From the NCBI RefSeq assembly GCF_028993635.1, contig NZ_CP118631.1:4526001-4590000 (forward strand): 64,000 nt of DNA. The letters are read 5' to 3'. The stretch is from Mucilaginibacter sp. SJ (GTDB lineage Bacteria > Bacteroidota > Bacteroidia > Sphingobacteriales > Sphingobacteriaceae). Below, piece after piece: positions 47,408 through 55,938 of this stretch; position 1 is the stretch's first letter; every line of letters begins with the position of its first letter. The notes beneath the pieces were generated by a model, which saw only the letters and a program-made list of their open reading frames with translations, was not told the origin of the DNA and did not search any database. The position numbers and the translations under genes are program-made.

Positions 47408-47955
47408 CTGAATCAGAATTTACAGAATTTTAGAATTTACAGAATGCTTGTGTTATTTGCAAAATGCTAATCTTAAACTCAGTTTCTATGTTATTCAATT
47501 TAGTTTAATGTTATATTTTGGATTGAAGATCAATTTATATTGGAGACTTTGGCTACCAAAGTTTATCAGCAAACCTATCGGGAAATCATAAGCAACGGTA
47601 TAGTTTTTTGCTTGTGCTAAGTGCACATCTTCCAAATTAATGATCGCTTTTAATTCAACCGATAGCTTTCCCTCAACTACAAAATCGGCTCTTCTTGTTC
47701 CAACTTCAATCCCTTCATAAAATATCGTATGTTCTAACTCTCTTGCAAAGCTTATTCCTGCTTTTTCAAATTCGATAGCTAAACAACGTTGATAAATTAC
47801 TTCCTGAAATCCGTTGCCCAATGTATTATGAACGCGCATCGCACAACCAATAATTTTGTACGTGAGCGTATCTTTTTCCATCTGGTTAATCAGAGTTTAC
47901 AGCTATGCTTTTTTAAATTCTGTTAATTCTCCAATTCTGCAAATTCTGATTCAGA
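47407..47955. mobile_element. 549-bp GxxExxY cassette bounded by 39-bp inverted repeats
   Basis: The terminal repeats are 47407-47445 and the complement of 47917-47955, 35/39 identical (TCTGAATCAGAATTT shared outside). Between them is one complete gene. The leuC end of the cassette encodes the final ten LeuC residues and stop; the other end provides the A of the leuD ATG. A third partial copy (CTGTAAACTCTGATT on minus) precedes the inner gene's start. No transposase is present, so mobility is inference. Confidence 0.6.
47495..47881 (-). CDS. GxxExxY family protein
   Basis: A 128-residue protein with the naming motif G24-x-x-E27-x-x-Y30 in LGNGFQEVIYQ, and a nuclease-like D66...E76-L-K78 pattern in RRADFVVEGKLSVELKA, suggesting a PD-(D/E)xK fold. 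It ends PIGLLINFGSQSLQYKLIF, also typical. Function unproven. It lies inside the inverted-repeat cassette between leuC and leuD. Confidence 0.88.
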   Translation of the reverse strand: MEKDTLTYKIIGCAMRVHNTLGNGFQEVIYQRCLAIEFEKAGISFARELEHTIFYEGIEVGTRRADFVVEGKLSVELKAIINLEDVHLAQAKNYTVAYDFPIGLLINFGSQSLQYKLIFNPKYNIKLN

Positions 47956-49350
47956 CAGCATCGACCTGATATCCGTAACCACACCCGTAATTGCACTCGC
48001 AGCCGCTGTTAACGGACTGGCAAGGAAAGTACGGCTGTTTGGCCCTTGTCTTCCTTCAAAGTTGCGGTTTGAGGTTGATACGCAATATTTACCCGCAGGT
48101 ATCTTGTCCTCATTCATGCCAAGGCATGCACTGCAACCAGGTTCTCTTAAAGGGAAACCGGCTTCGTTAAATATTTTATCGAGGCCTTCGGCTATGGCTT
48201 GCTGTTGTACTTGTTTTGAGCCGGGAACTACCCATACGGTAACATTATCGGCTTTGTGTTTACCTTTTACAAACTCTGCAACCTGACGCAGGTCTTCAAT
48301 GCGCGAGTTGGTGCAGCTGCCGATGAACACGTAATCAATTGGTTTACCCAATAGCGTTTCGTCATCGTGCAGGCCCATGTAATCAAGGGCTTTTTTATAT
48401 GACCCCTGTTCTTTGGCTTCAAATGAAGCAGTTTCAGGAACATGTTGTGTAACACCGATGCCCATACCCGGATTTGTTCCGTAAGTGATCATCGGCTCAA
48501 TATCTTCAGCTTTAAAGGATAATACCTCATCAAAAGATGCGTCAGCATCAGAGTATAAAGTTTTCCAGTAAGCAACTGCTTTGTCCCACTCTTCGCCTTT
48601 AGGGGCAAATTCGCGGTCTTTTACGTAATTGATAGTGGTTTCGTCGGGAGCAATAAGTCCGCAACGGGCGCCCATTTCAATACTCATGTTACAGATGGTC
48701 ATACGGCCTTCCATGCTCAATGAGCGAATGGTATCGCCTGCATACTCAACAGCATAACCGGTACCGCCGGCAGCCGAGATCTGCGCAATGATGTAAAGAA
48801 TAATATCTTTTGCACCAACGCCTTTTTGCAATTTGCCGTTTACTTCAATTTTCATGCGTTTTGGGCGCGACTGAAGTAAACATTGGGTAGCCAACACCTG
48901 CTCAACCTGAGATGTACCTATGCCAAAGGCAATAGCACCAAAAGCGCCGTGGGTTGAAGTATGGCTGTCACCGCAAACATAAGTACCACCCGGACGGGTG
49001 ATGCCCAGCTCGGGGCCTATAACGTGAACGATACCCTGGTACGGGTGGCCTAAGCCATATAGCTCAACTCCAAACTCTTTACAGTTTTTGGTGAGCATAT
49101 CTACCTGGTAGCGTGAAAGTTCTTCTTTAATGGGTAAGTGCTGATCAATGGTTGGAACGTTGTGATCGGCAGTGGCCACAGTTTGTTTTGGCCTGAAAAC
49201 AGGCAAGCCCCTCTGACGCAAGCCATCAAATGCCTGCGGACTGGTTACCTCGTGAATGAAATGTGTATCAATATACAAAATATCCGGGAACCCCTCGCTG
49301 CTGCTGACGACGTGCGCATCCCAGATCTTATCAAATAATGTTTGTCCCAT
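47923..49350 (-). CDS. leuC: 3-isopropylmalate dehydratase large subunit
   Basis: A 475-residue aconitase-family protein. [4Fe-4S] ligands lie in GSCTNSRIEDL and PGCSACLGMN; SHTSTHGAFGAIAFGIGTSQVE is conserved. After the normal ending GVVTDIRSML, ten extra residues SESEFAELEN are encoded by the cassette's inverted repeat. The upstream gap to ilvC holds a hexamer array. Confidence 0.96.
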   Translation of the reverse strand: MGQTLFDKIWDAHVVSSSEGFPDILYIDTHFIHEVTSPQAFDGLRQRGLPVFRPKQTVATADHNVPTIDQHLPIKEELSRYQVDMLTKNCKEFGVELYGLGHPYQGIVHVIGPELGITRPGGTYVCGDSHTSTHGAFGAIAFGIGTSQVEQVLATQCLLQSRPKRMKIEVNGKLQKGVGAKDIILYIIAQISAAGGTGYAVEYAGDTIRSLSMEGRMTICNMSIEMGARCGLIAPDETTINYVKDREFAPKGEEWDKAVAYWKTLYSDADASFDEVLSFKAEDIEPMITYGTNPGMGIGVTQHVPETASFEAKEQGSYKKALDYMGLHDDETLLGKPIDYVFIGSCTNSRIEDLRQVAEFVKGKHKADNVTVWVVPGSKQVQQQAIAEGLDKIFNEAGFPLREPGCSACLGMNEDKIPAGKYCVSTSNRNFEGRQGPNSRTFLASPLTAAASAITGVVTDIRSMLSESEFAELEN

Positions 49351-49361
49351 TTTTATTTAGT

Positions 49362-49545
49362 TTTAAGTGGCAGTAGCAGTTGCAGTATGGTTTGCTGTTT
49401 GCCCTTAGTTTTAAGTGGCAGTAGCAGCGGCACTTGCAGTGTTTTTACTGCTACTTTAAACTGCTACTACCACTAATATTGTTGAAGTAGACAGTAACAA
49501 TCACAGCGGCTTTACTGCCACTAAAAACTGCTACTGCCACTAATA
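49362..49545. repeat. Hexamer array (NGCAGT words) between ilvC and leuC
   Basis: TTAAGTGGCAGTAGCAGT occurs twice (from 49363 and 49409) and is opposed by ACTGCTACTACCACTAA and ACTGCTACTGCCACTAA near 49475 and 49528. The ilvC stop codon abuts its right end. It shares words with the array at 11157-11294. Confidence 0.75.
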
Positions 49546-50604
49546 CTACGCTTCTACAACCTGGTTTTCAGGGCGTAAGCTGCGTACGGTTTTGCCTGCT
49601 TGCCATAATTCGCTTTCGCGTAATTCTTTCAATTCGGCATCCAGTTTTTCGCGGTAATCTGGCTGGCTGTTTGAATCGATAGAACGTTGTGATTCTTTAC
49701 CAGAAGCAACGCTTTCGTAAAGCTCTTCAAATACCGGTTTAGTAGCGTCACGGAATTTTTTCCACCAGTCAAGCGCGCCGCGTTGAGCAGTAGTTGAGCA
49801 GTTAGCATACATCCAGTCCATGCCGTTTTCTGCAACAAGTGGCATTAATGATTGGGTAAGCTCTTCAACAGTTTCGTTGAATGCTTCAGATGGAGAGTGA
49901 CCTTTGCTACGCAATACATCGTACTGAGCAGCAAAGATACCTTGAACGCAACCCATCAAAGTACCACGCTCGCCGGTTAAATCGCTGTATACTTCTTTTT
50001 TGAAGTTAGTTTCGAATAAGTAACCGCTACCTACAGCGATACCTAAAGCGATAACACGATCAAAAGCTTTACCGGTAGCATCCTGGAAGATAGCGTAGCT
50101 TGAGTTTAAGCCACGGCCTTGCAGGAACATACGGCGTAATGAAGTACCTGAACCTTTGGGAGCAACCAGGAACACGTCAACATCAGCAGGAGGTACGATA
50201 CCTGTTTGCTCGTTGAAAGTGATACCAAAGCCGTGAGAAAAATACAATGCTTTGCCTGGAGTTAAGTGTTTTTTAACAGTTGGCCATACTGCGATTTGGG
50301 CTGCATCGCTCAATAAGTAGCAAATTACAGTTCCCCTTTCCAGGGCTTCTTCAATTTCAAAAAGTGTTTCGCCCGGTACAAAGCCATCGCTGATAGCTTT
50401 ATCCCAAGTTTTAGTGCCTTTACGCTGACCAACAATTACGTTGATACCATTGTCTTTTTGGTTCAGGGCCTGGCCCGGACCTTGTACACCGTAGCCAATT
50501 ACCGCTACTACTTCATCTTTTAATACTTCCTGAGCTTTTGATAAAGGGAACTCTTCGCGGGTTACTACGTTTTCTTCAGTGCCGCCGAAATTTAGTTTTG
50601 CCAT
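49546..50604 (-). CDS. ilvC: Ketol-acid reductoisomerase
   Basis: A 352-residue NADPH enzyme making dihydroxy-acids for valine and isoleucine. The N-terminal dinucleotide fold has VIGYGVQGPGQALNQKDNG and VGQRKGTKTW; FSHGFGI follows, and the C-terminal domain has SDLTGERGTLMGCVQG and metal-binding acidic residues including FNETVEEL. It has the short class I size usual in Bacteroidota. Confidence 0.96.
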   Translation of the reverse strand: MAKLNFGGTEENVVTREEFPLSKAQEVLKDEVVAVIGYGVQGPGQALNQKDNGINVIVGQRKGTKTWDKAISDGFVPGETLFEIEEALERGTVICYLLSDAAQIAVWPTVKKHLTPGKALYFSHGFGITFNEQTGIVPPADVDVFLVAPKGSGTSLRRMFLQGRGLNSSYAIFQDATGKAFDRVIALGIAVGSGYLFETNFKKEVYSDLTGERGTLMGCVQGIFAAQYDVLRSKGHSPSEAFNETVEELTQSLMPLVAENGMDWMYANCSTTAQRGALDWWKKFRDATKPVFEELYESVASGKESQRSIDSNSQPDYREKLDAELKELRESELWQAGKTVRSLRPENQVVEA

Positions 50605-50616
50605 TGTTTTTTGATT

Positions 50617-50826
50617 TTTGTGATTTCACCGATTAGTGGTGATCTCACCGATTTTATTTGTATTGAGTAATTTATTTTCTTTTGTGATTACACTGATTGT
50701 TGGGTGATTACACCGATTTTGACCGTTGACGGGTTTTGATGACGTTGATTAAGACTTACGGCTATGAACCATGATCTATCAACTATGAACCAACTCAACT
50801 AATCTCTATTCTCCAATCACTAACCT
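50617..50826. repeat. Compound word array upstream of ilvC
   Basis: Three word families follow one another. A 9-base GAT-led series (GATTTTTGT, GATTTCACC, then GATCTCACC, GATTACACT, GATTACACC) spans about 50617-50720. Heptamers TATGAAC, CATGATC, TATCAAC, TATGAAC span 50763-50790. Heptamers CTAATCT, CTATTCT, CCAATCA, CTAACCT span 50799-50826. All three families recur elsewhere in the window. Confidence 0.75.
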
Positions 50827-50843
50827 CTCCGCCTTCGGCTGGA

Positions 50844-51446
50844 TTACATCGTAAACACCTTCTCGCCCTGGTTAAGGTATTCATTTTCAATTACCTCTTC
50901 ACCTGGTTCAAGCCTTTCAAATTCGCGCAGTTTGCTGTTAAAGCCTTCGCTATCTTTAATGATAGCAACGCGGGCGCTTCGTACAAACTCAATCAGGCCG
51001 TAAGGTTGTAGTATGTTGATCAGGTTATCTGTTTCTTCACGGTGACCGGTGGTTTCAAACACGGTATAGTCCTTACGGATCACTACCGCGCGGGCACCGT
51101 TTTCGCGCAATAAACGCTCAACGCTAACCTTCTCTGCAATTACATCGGTTGATACCTTATATAACGCTAATTCCTGCCAAATCACATCTTCGTTAGTATG
51201 ATAGTATGCCTTTAATACCTCAACCTGTTTTTCAATCTGGCGGGTAAGTTTACGCACTACCTCTTCATATTCGTTAATTACGATATTGAAGCGGTGAATA
51301 CTGTCAATCTCCGATGGAGAAGTGTTCAGGCTATCGATATTGATTTTACGGCGTGTAAATATAATAGCAATCCTGCTTAATAAGCCAATTTGGTTTTCGG
51401 TATATATGGTGATGTTAAATTCCTGTTTTTTTTCTGCTTCGCTCAT
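50844..51446 (-). CDS. ilvN: Acetolactate synthase small (regulatory) subunit
   Basis: A 200-residue protein with the N-terminal ACT domain (FNITIYTENQIGLLSRIAIIFTRRKINIDSLNTSPSE) that binds valine in relatives, followed by the ALS_ss C-terminal domain (VFETTGHREETDNLINILQPYGLIEFVRSARVAI). It regulates and activates the large subunit encoded directly upstream. Confidence 0.93.
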   Translation of the reverse strand: MSEAEKKQEFNITIYTENQIGLLSRIAIIFTRRKINIDSLNTSPSEIDSIHRFNIVINEYEEVVRKLTRQIEKQVEVLKAYYHTNEDVIWQELALYKVSTDVIAEKVSVERLLRENGARAVVIRKDYTVFETTGHREETDNLINILQPYGLIEFVRSARVAIIKDSEGFNSKLREFERLEPGEEVIENEYLNQGEKVFTM

Positions 51447-51497
51447 GATTCAAATTTTTTAAGTCCACTCCAAAGGAGAGGATTTAGGTGAGGCGTT

Positions 51498-53234
51498 TTA
51501 TTTTAACCTGATTTCGCTTACACTGCATCCCTGTGGTACCATCGGGAACACGTTGTTCTCTTTGGTAACCATTACTTCTAAAAGGAATGATCCCGGAGTG
51601 TTCAGCATTTCATTTAATGCTGCATTTAAATCGGCGCGGTCATCAACCAGTTTGCCGGGGATACGGTATGCCGCAGCTAATGCTACAAAATCCGGGCTTT
51701 GAATATCAACAAATGAGTAACGGCGAGAATTGAACAGCTCCTGCCATTGCCTTACCATGCCCAGGAAGCGGTTATTAAGGATAATGATCTTTACGTCAAC
51801 ACCGCTTTGCATAATGGTACCCAGTTCCTGGCAGGTCATCTGGAAGCCGCCATCGCCAATAATAGCTACCACAGTGCGGTTTGGTGCACCAAATTTAGCG
51901 CCTATAGCAGCCGGAAGTGCAAAGCCCATGGTACCTAAACCGCCGCTGGTTACGTTGCTGCGGGTGTTATTGAACTGCGCGTAACGGCAGGCTACCATCT
52001 GGTGCTGGCCTACATCTGTAACAATAACAGCTTCGCCTTTGGTGATCTCGTTAAGCTGTTTGATCACCTCGCCCATGGTCATTTCAGGGGTGGTTGGGTT
52101 AAGCTCGTTATGGATAACGGCCTCAACTTCCTGGCGGGTATAATCGTTAAATTTAGCCAGCCATTCAGGATACTCTTTCTTTTCGATGGCTTTGGTCAAC
52201 AATGGAAGGGTTTCCTTGCAATCGCCCCAAACCGGTACGGTTGATTTTACGTTCTTGTCGATCTCAGCAGGATCAATATCCAGGTGAATAACTTTGGCCT
52301 GTTTAGCATATTTATCCAGGCGGCCGGTTACACGGTCGTCAAAACGCATACCTATGGCGATCAAAACATCGCACTCGTTGGTTAACACGTTAGGACCGTA
52401 GTTGCCGTGCATGCCCAACATACCTACGTTCAACGGGTGATCTGAAGGGATTGCGCCTGCGCCAAGTACTGTCCATGCTGCAGGGATGCCACTTTTTTCA
52501 ACAAAGGCTTTAAATTCCTGCTCGGCGCTGCCCAAAATAACACCCTGACCAAACAGGATGAAAGGTTTTTGAGCGCTATTGATCAATTCGGCAGCCTGCT
52601 CAATATATTGCGGACGAACAATCGGTTTCGGCCTGTAGCTGCGGATATGATCACAGGGTTTGTAGCCTGCAAAATCAAACAATTGAATTTGCGCATTTTT
52701 GGTAATGTCGATCAATACCGGACCTGGCCTGCCGCTGCGGGCAATGTAAAATGCCTTGGCAATAACCTCCGGAATTTCGGTAGCATCGGTTATTTGATAG
52801 TTCCATTTGGTAACCGGGGTAGTAATATTGATCACATCAGTTTCCTGGAAAGCATCGGTACCTAAAAGGTGCGCGAATACCTGACCTGTGATACAAACCA
52901 ATGGGGTACTATCAATCTGGGCATCGGCCAAGCCTGTTACCAGGTTGGTAGCGCCGGGGCCGCTGGTGGCAAATACCACACCCACTTTGCCCGATGTGCG
53001 TGCATAGCCCTGGCCTGCGTGAATGCCGCCTTGTTCGTGACGCACCAGTATGTGGTTCAGTTTATCATTGTAATCAAACAAAGCATCGTAAATGGGCATG
53101 ATGGCGCCGCCCGGGTAACCAAAAATGGTATCGGTACCTTCGGCTATCAATGCTTCCAATAATGCTACCGATCCAGAAACGTTTACGGTTTCGGTAGCGG
53201 CTGGCGCGGTTAAGGTTTCTTGTGCAGTTTCCAT
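51498..53234 (-). CDS. ilvB: Acetolactate synthase large subunit
   Basis: A 578-residue ThDP enzyme. The catalytic Glu lies in LVRHEQGGIHAGQGYAR; FATSGPGATN and the ThDP-Mg motif GDGGFQMTCQELGTI...NNRFLGMVRQWQ are complete. It catalyses the first common step for valine, leucine and isoleucine. ilvN starts 51 bases downstream. Confidence 0.97.
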   Translation of the reverse strand: METAQETLTAPAATETVNVSGSVALLEALIAEGTDTIFGYPGGAIMPIYDALFDYNDKLNHILVRHEQGGIHAGQGYARTSGKVGVVFATSGPGATNLVTGLADAQIDSTPLVCITGQVFAHLLGTDAFQETDVINITTPVTKWNYQITDATEIPEVIAKAFYIARSGRPGPVLIDITKNAQIQLFDFAGYKPCDHIRSYRPKPIVRPQYIEQAAELINSAQKPFILFGQGVILGSAEQEFKAFVEKSGIPAAWTVLGAGAIPSDHPLNVGMLGMHGNYGPNVLTNECDVLIAIGMRFDDRVTGRLDKYAKQAKVIHLDIDPAEIDKNVKSTVPVWGDCKETLPLLTKAIEKKEYPEWLAKFNDYTRQEVEAVIHNELNPTTPEMTMGEVIKQLNEITKGEAVIVTDVGQHQMVACRYAQFNNTRSNVTSGGLGTMGFALPAAIGAKFGAPNRTVVAIIGDGGFQMTCQELGTIMQSGVDVKIIILNNRFLGMVRQWQELFNSRRYSFVDIQSPDFVALAAAYRIPGKLVDDRADLNAALNEMLNTPGSFLLEVMVTKENNVFPMVPQGCSVSEIRLK

Positions 53235-53379
53235 ACCTGTGTTTTTTATATTTATAGCACTTTTTTGTGGTGCTAAACTGATTTATTCTATCTGTCTCTA
53301 ATTTGCTAAAATGAACGGGCTTAGTTTGTGTTCACTTTATTCATTCATGGCTTTTTTAACGAGCCATTTTGTTCATTAA

Positions 53380-55086
53380 TTATTCGTCGGTAACGCAGCC
53401 TTCGGCAGCGGTAGTTACGTTTTTAGCGTAACGGTATAACACACCCTTGGTAACCTTCAGCGCCGGTTTTTGCCATGCGGCACGGCGTGCGGCTATTTCT
53501 TCTTGCGGCAGCGAAACGTTTATAGTATTGGCAACAGCATCAATATTAATGATATCATCGTCTTTTACCATCGCTATAAACCCGCCATCGTAAGCCTCGG
53601 GTGTGATGTGACCGACGACGAAGCCATGCGTACCGCCGCTAAAGCGTCCATCTGTAATTAATGCAACTGAACTACCCAAACCGGCACCGAATATGGCTGA
53701 GGTTGGTTTTAGCATCTCCGGCATGCCTGGCGCGCCTTTAGGGCCTACATTGCGGATCACCACAACATCACCTTTTTTAACACGGCCGCTCTGGATCCCT
53801 GCAATCAGTTCAAACTCGCCATCGAACACACGGGCTGGACCGGTGAAACGCTCGCCTTCTTTACCGGTGATCTTGGCAACACTGCCGCCTTCGGCAAGGT
53901 TTCCGTACAAAATTTGCAGGTGACCGGTAGCCTTAATAGGGTTTTCAACAGGTTTGATGATCTTTTGATTTTCAAACTCCAGCGCAGGTACATCCGCAAG
54001 GTTTTCGGCTATGGTTTTACCGGTAACTGTAAGGCAATCGCCATGCAGCCAGCCCTGCTCCAGGCAGTATTTCATTACAGCCGGAACACCGCCAATGTTA
54101 TGCAGGTCTTCCATCATGTATTTACCGCTTGGTTTCATATCGGCCAGCACTGGGATCCGGTTACTTACCGCCTGGAAATCATCCTGGGTTAATTTAACGT
54201 TAACGCTTTTTGCCATTGCAATCAGGTGTAATACCGCGTTGGTTGAGCCGCCCAATACCATGATCACAACAATGGCATTTTCAAATGCCTCGCGGGTCAT
54301 GATGTCTGATGGTTTAATATCTTTTTCTAACAATACCTTGATGGCTTTACCGGCTGCAAGGCATTCGGCTTTTTTATCTTCACTCAATGCGGGGTTTGAC
54401 GACGAATATGGCAAACTCATACCCAACGCCTCAATAGCGGCAGCCATAGTATTAGCTGTATAAATACCACCGCAGGCACCGGCGCTTGGGCAGGCATTTT
54501 TAATAACACCCATGAAATCAACATCATCTATCTGGCCGGCAATCTTTTTGCCCAAAGCCTCAAATGCTGATACTATGTTCAAATCTTCACCTTTCCAGTG
54601 GCCAGGTTTAATAGTACCACCGTAAACCATGATAGAAGGGCGGTTTAAACGGCCCATTGCCATGATAGAGCCCGGCATGTTTTTATCACAGCCTGGCAGG
54701 GTGATCAGGCCATCATAATACTGGGCACCGGTTACAGCTTCAATTGAATCGGCAATGATATCGCGGCTTACCAATGAATAACGCATACCTTCGGTACCGT
54801 TGCTCATGCCATCGCTTACGCCAATAGTGTGGAATATCAGGCCCACCATATCTTCGTTCCAGATACCCTGTTTAACCAGCTTTGCCAGATCGTTCAAGTG
54901 CATGTTACAAGTATTGCCATCGTAACCCATGCTGGCCACGCCGACCTGTGCTTTACGCATATCGTCGTCGGTTAAGCCAATCCCGTAAAGCATGGCCTGC
55001 GCGGCAGGCTGCGTTGGGTCTTGGGTAAATGTTTTGCTATACTTGTTCAATTCTATAGCGTTGGTGGTATCTGATGATGAACTCAT
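53380..55086 (-). CDS. ilvD: Dihydroxy-acid dehydratase
   Basis: A 568-residue iron-sulfur dehydratase. Cluster ligands are in TLPGCDKNMPGS and CPSAGACGGIYTANTM, with the Lys/Asp region MGYDGNTCNMH near the start and TDGRFSGGTHG near the end. It is the first gene of the minus-strand ilv/leu operon; the promoter and folded leader lie in the 452 bases upstream. Confidence 0.97.
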   Translation of the reverse strand: MSSSSDTTNAIELNKYSKTFTQDPTQPAAQAMLYGIGLTDDDMRKAQVGVASMGYDGNTCNMHLNDLAKLVKQGIWNEDMVGLIFHTIGVSDGMSNGTEGMRYSLVSRDIIADSIEAVTGAQYYDGLITLPGCDKNMPGSIMAMGRLNRPSIMVYGGTIKPGHWKGEDLNIVSAFEALGKKIAGQIDDVDFMGVIKNACPSAGACGGIYTANTMAAAIEALGMSLPYSSSNPALSEDKKAECLAAGKAIKVLLEKDIKPSDIMTREAFENAIVVIMVLGGSTNAVLHLIAMAKSVNVKLTQDDFQAVSNRIPVLADMKPSGKYMMEDLHNIGGVPAVMKYCLEQGWLHGDCLTVTGKTIAENLADVPALEFENQKIIKPVENPIKATGHLQILYGNLAEGGSVAKITGKEGERFTGPARVFDGEFELIAGIQSGRVKKGDVVVIRNVGPKGAPGMPEMLKPTSAIFGAGLGSSVALITDGRFSGGTHGFVVGHITPEAYDGGFIAMVKDDDIINIDAVANTINVSLPQEEIAARRAAWQKPALKVTKGVLYRYAKNVTTAAEGCVTDE

Positions 55087-55240
55087 TTTATTAGATATGT
55101 AGACAGTTTTAGTATTTAATTTTGTTGATGATACTGGTTTACTTGGTATCGAAAATCAATATATGTAAGGTAGCCATCGCAGAAGGCAATAGCAATAGTT
55201 GCTACTGATTTTTTGAAATAAGTATTTTATTTTAATGTTT

Positions 55241-55281
55241 TTTATTTTATAAAATTTAATTCGTTTAAATTTTAAAATAAA
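55241..55281 (-). promoter_or_regulatory. AT-only hairpin with TTCG/CGAA loop upstream of ilvD
   Basis: Positions 55241-55259 and 55264-55281 are inverted copies with one missing base, around TTCG (55260-55263). It overlaps the proposed -7 element, so it may be an operator or part of the leader. Confidence 0.4.
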
Positions 55282-55481
55282 GATATAAAATTTTTAATGA
55301 AATATACCAAAGTTCAAAACGGTATTCGGTATGTTTTTTATGCATGCATAGTAAGTCGTCAATTTTCTGCCTGAAATGGGCGGAAGGTCGATTATGATTG
55401 AAAATAGAGGTTCATTTATAAAGGTGTGTACACGATTAAGAGCGGATGCTTAAACCTATGTCTGTAATCAAAATCACCCCA

Positions 55482-55514
55482 CAAAAAAACGCCCGGATAA
55501 TGATACCCGGGCGC
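55482..55514 (-). terminator. Terminator after atpC
   Basis: On the minus strand GCCCGG and CCGGGC close a 10-base loop, followed by GTTTTTTTGT. This ends the atpDC unit before the ilv operon. Confidence 0.85.
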
Positions 55515-55538
55515 TTTATGTAAAGTTATAAGTAGCGC

Positions 55539-55790
55539 CTATTTGTGCTGAATACCTTCAGCCAAAACAGTTACTTTATTGTTTAACGCTTCAACAACAC
55601 CGCCTTTAATAAAAAACACTTCTTCTTTAGCTGCACCACCGCGTACGGTAAGTTTGCCATCCTGAAGGGTGGAAATAATAGGGGCGTGGTTGTTCAGTAT
55701 TTCAAATAATCCCAAAGCACCAGGTAAGGTTACCGAGGAGGCCTCGCCTTCGTAAACTTTTTTATCGGGAGTAAGGATTTCTAATGTCAT
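55539..55790 (-). CDS. atpC: ATP synthase epsilon subunit
   Basis: An 83-residue form holding only the N-terminal beta-sandwich domain (MTLEILTPDKKVYEGEASSVTLPGALGLFEILNNHAPIISTLQDG). The C-terminal helical hairpin that inhibits ATP hydrolysis in longer epsilon subunits is missing, as in other Bacteroidota. It is paired with atpD, with a hairpin array between them. Confidence 0.93.
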   Translation of the reverse strand: MTLEILTPDKKVYEGEASSVTLPGALGLFEILNNHAPIISTLQDGKLTVRGGAAKEEVFFIKGGVVEALNNKVTVLAEGIQHK

Positions 55791-55797
55791 TTTTGTT

Positions 55798-55938
55798 GAG
55801 ATGTGAGATATGAGATATGAGACGTGAGACTTTGCTTGTCTTGATCTATATCTTATATCTCTTGTTCTTATATTTAAAGATGAGATATAAGATTTAAGAT
55901 CACAATCTCAAATCTCATATCTCAAATCTCATATCTAA
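55798..55938. repeat. Heptamer array hairpin between atpD and atpC
   Basis: GAGATGT, GAGATAT, GAGATAT, GAGACGT, GAGAC (55798-55830) face AATCTCA, AATCTCA, TATCTCA, AATCTCA, TATCTAA (55904-55938); all steps are exactly seven bases. The last word contains the atpD stop codon. The words are shared with 43744-43926. Confidence 0.82.

Larger units (their letters stand above)
55087..55538. other. 452-bp gene-free region: ilvD leader and atpC terminator
   Basis: Reading minus, it holds the atpC terminator (55482-55514), a small GC hairpin (55362-55384) and a possible promoter (-33 CCAAA 55307-55311, -7 TAAAGATA 55278-55285 on plus). An AT-only hairpin follows at 55241-55281, and then a GTAGC...GCTAC stem (55170-55205) before ilvD. 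I found no convincing leader peptide rich in Ile, Leu or Val codons and no T-box. Confidence 0.5.

Noticed and set aside
47407..47955. Classical insertion sequence
   Set aside because: Inverted repeats are present, but the single gene is a GxxExxY protein, not a transposase, and no clear target duplication is visible.
54011..54463. 150-residue plus-strand frame
   Set aside because: Antisense to ilvD, no independent support.
55087..55538. T-box or leader-peptide attenuator for ilvD
   Set aside because: No T-box sequence or run of Ile/Leu/Val codons after a start was found.
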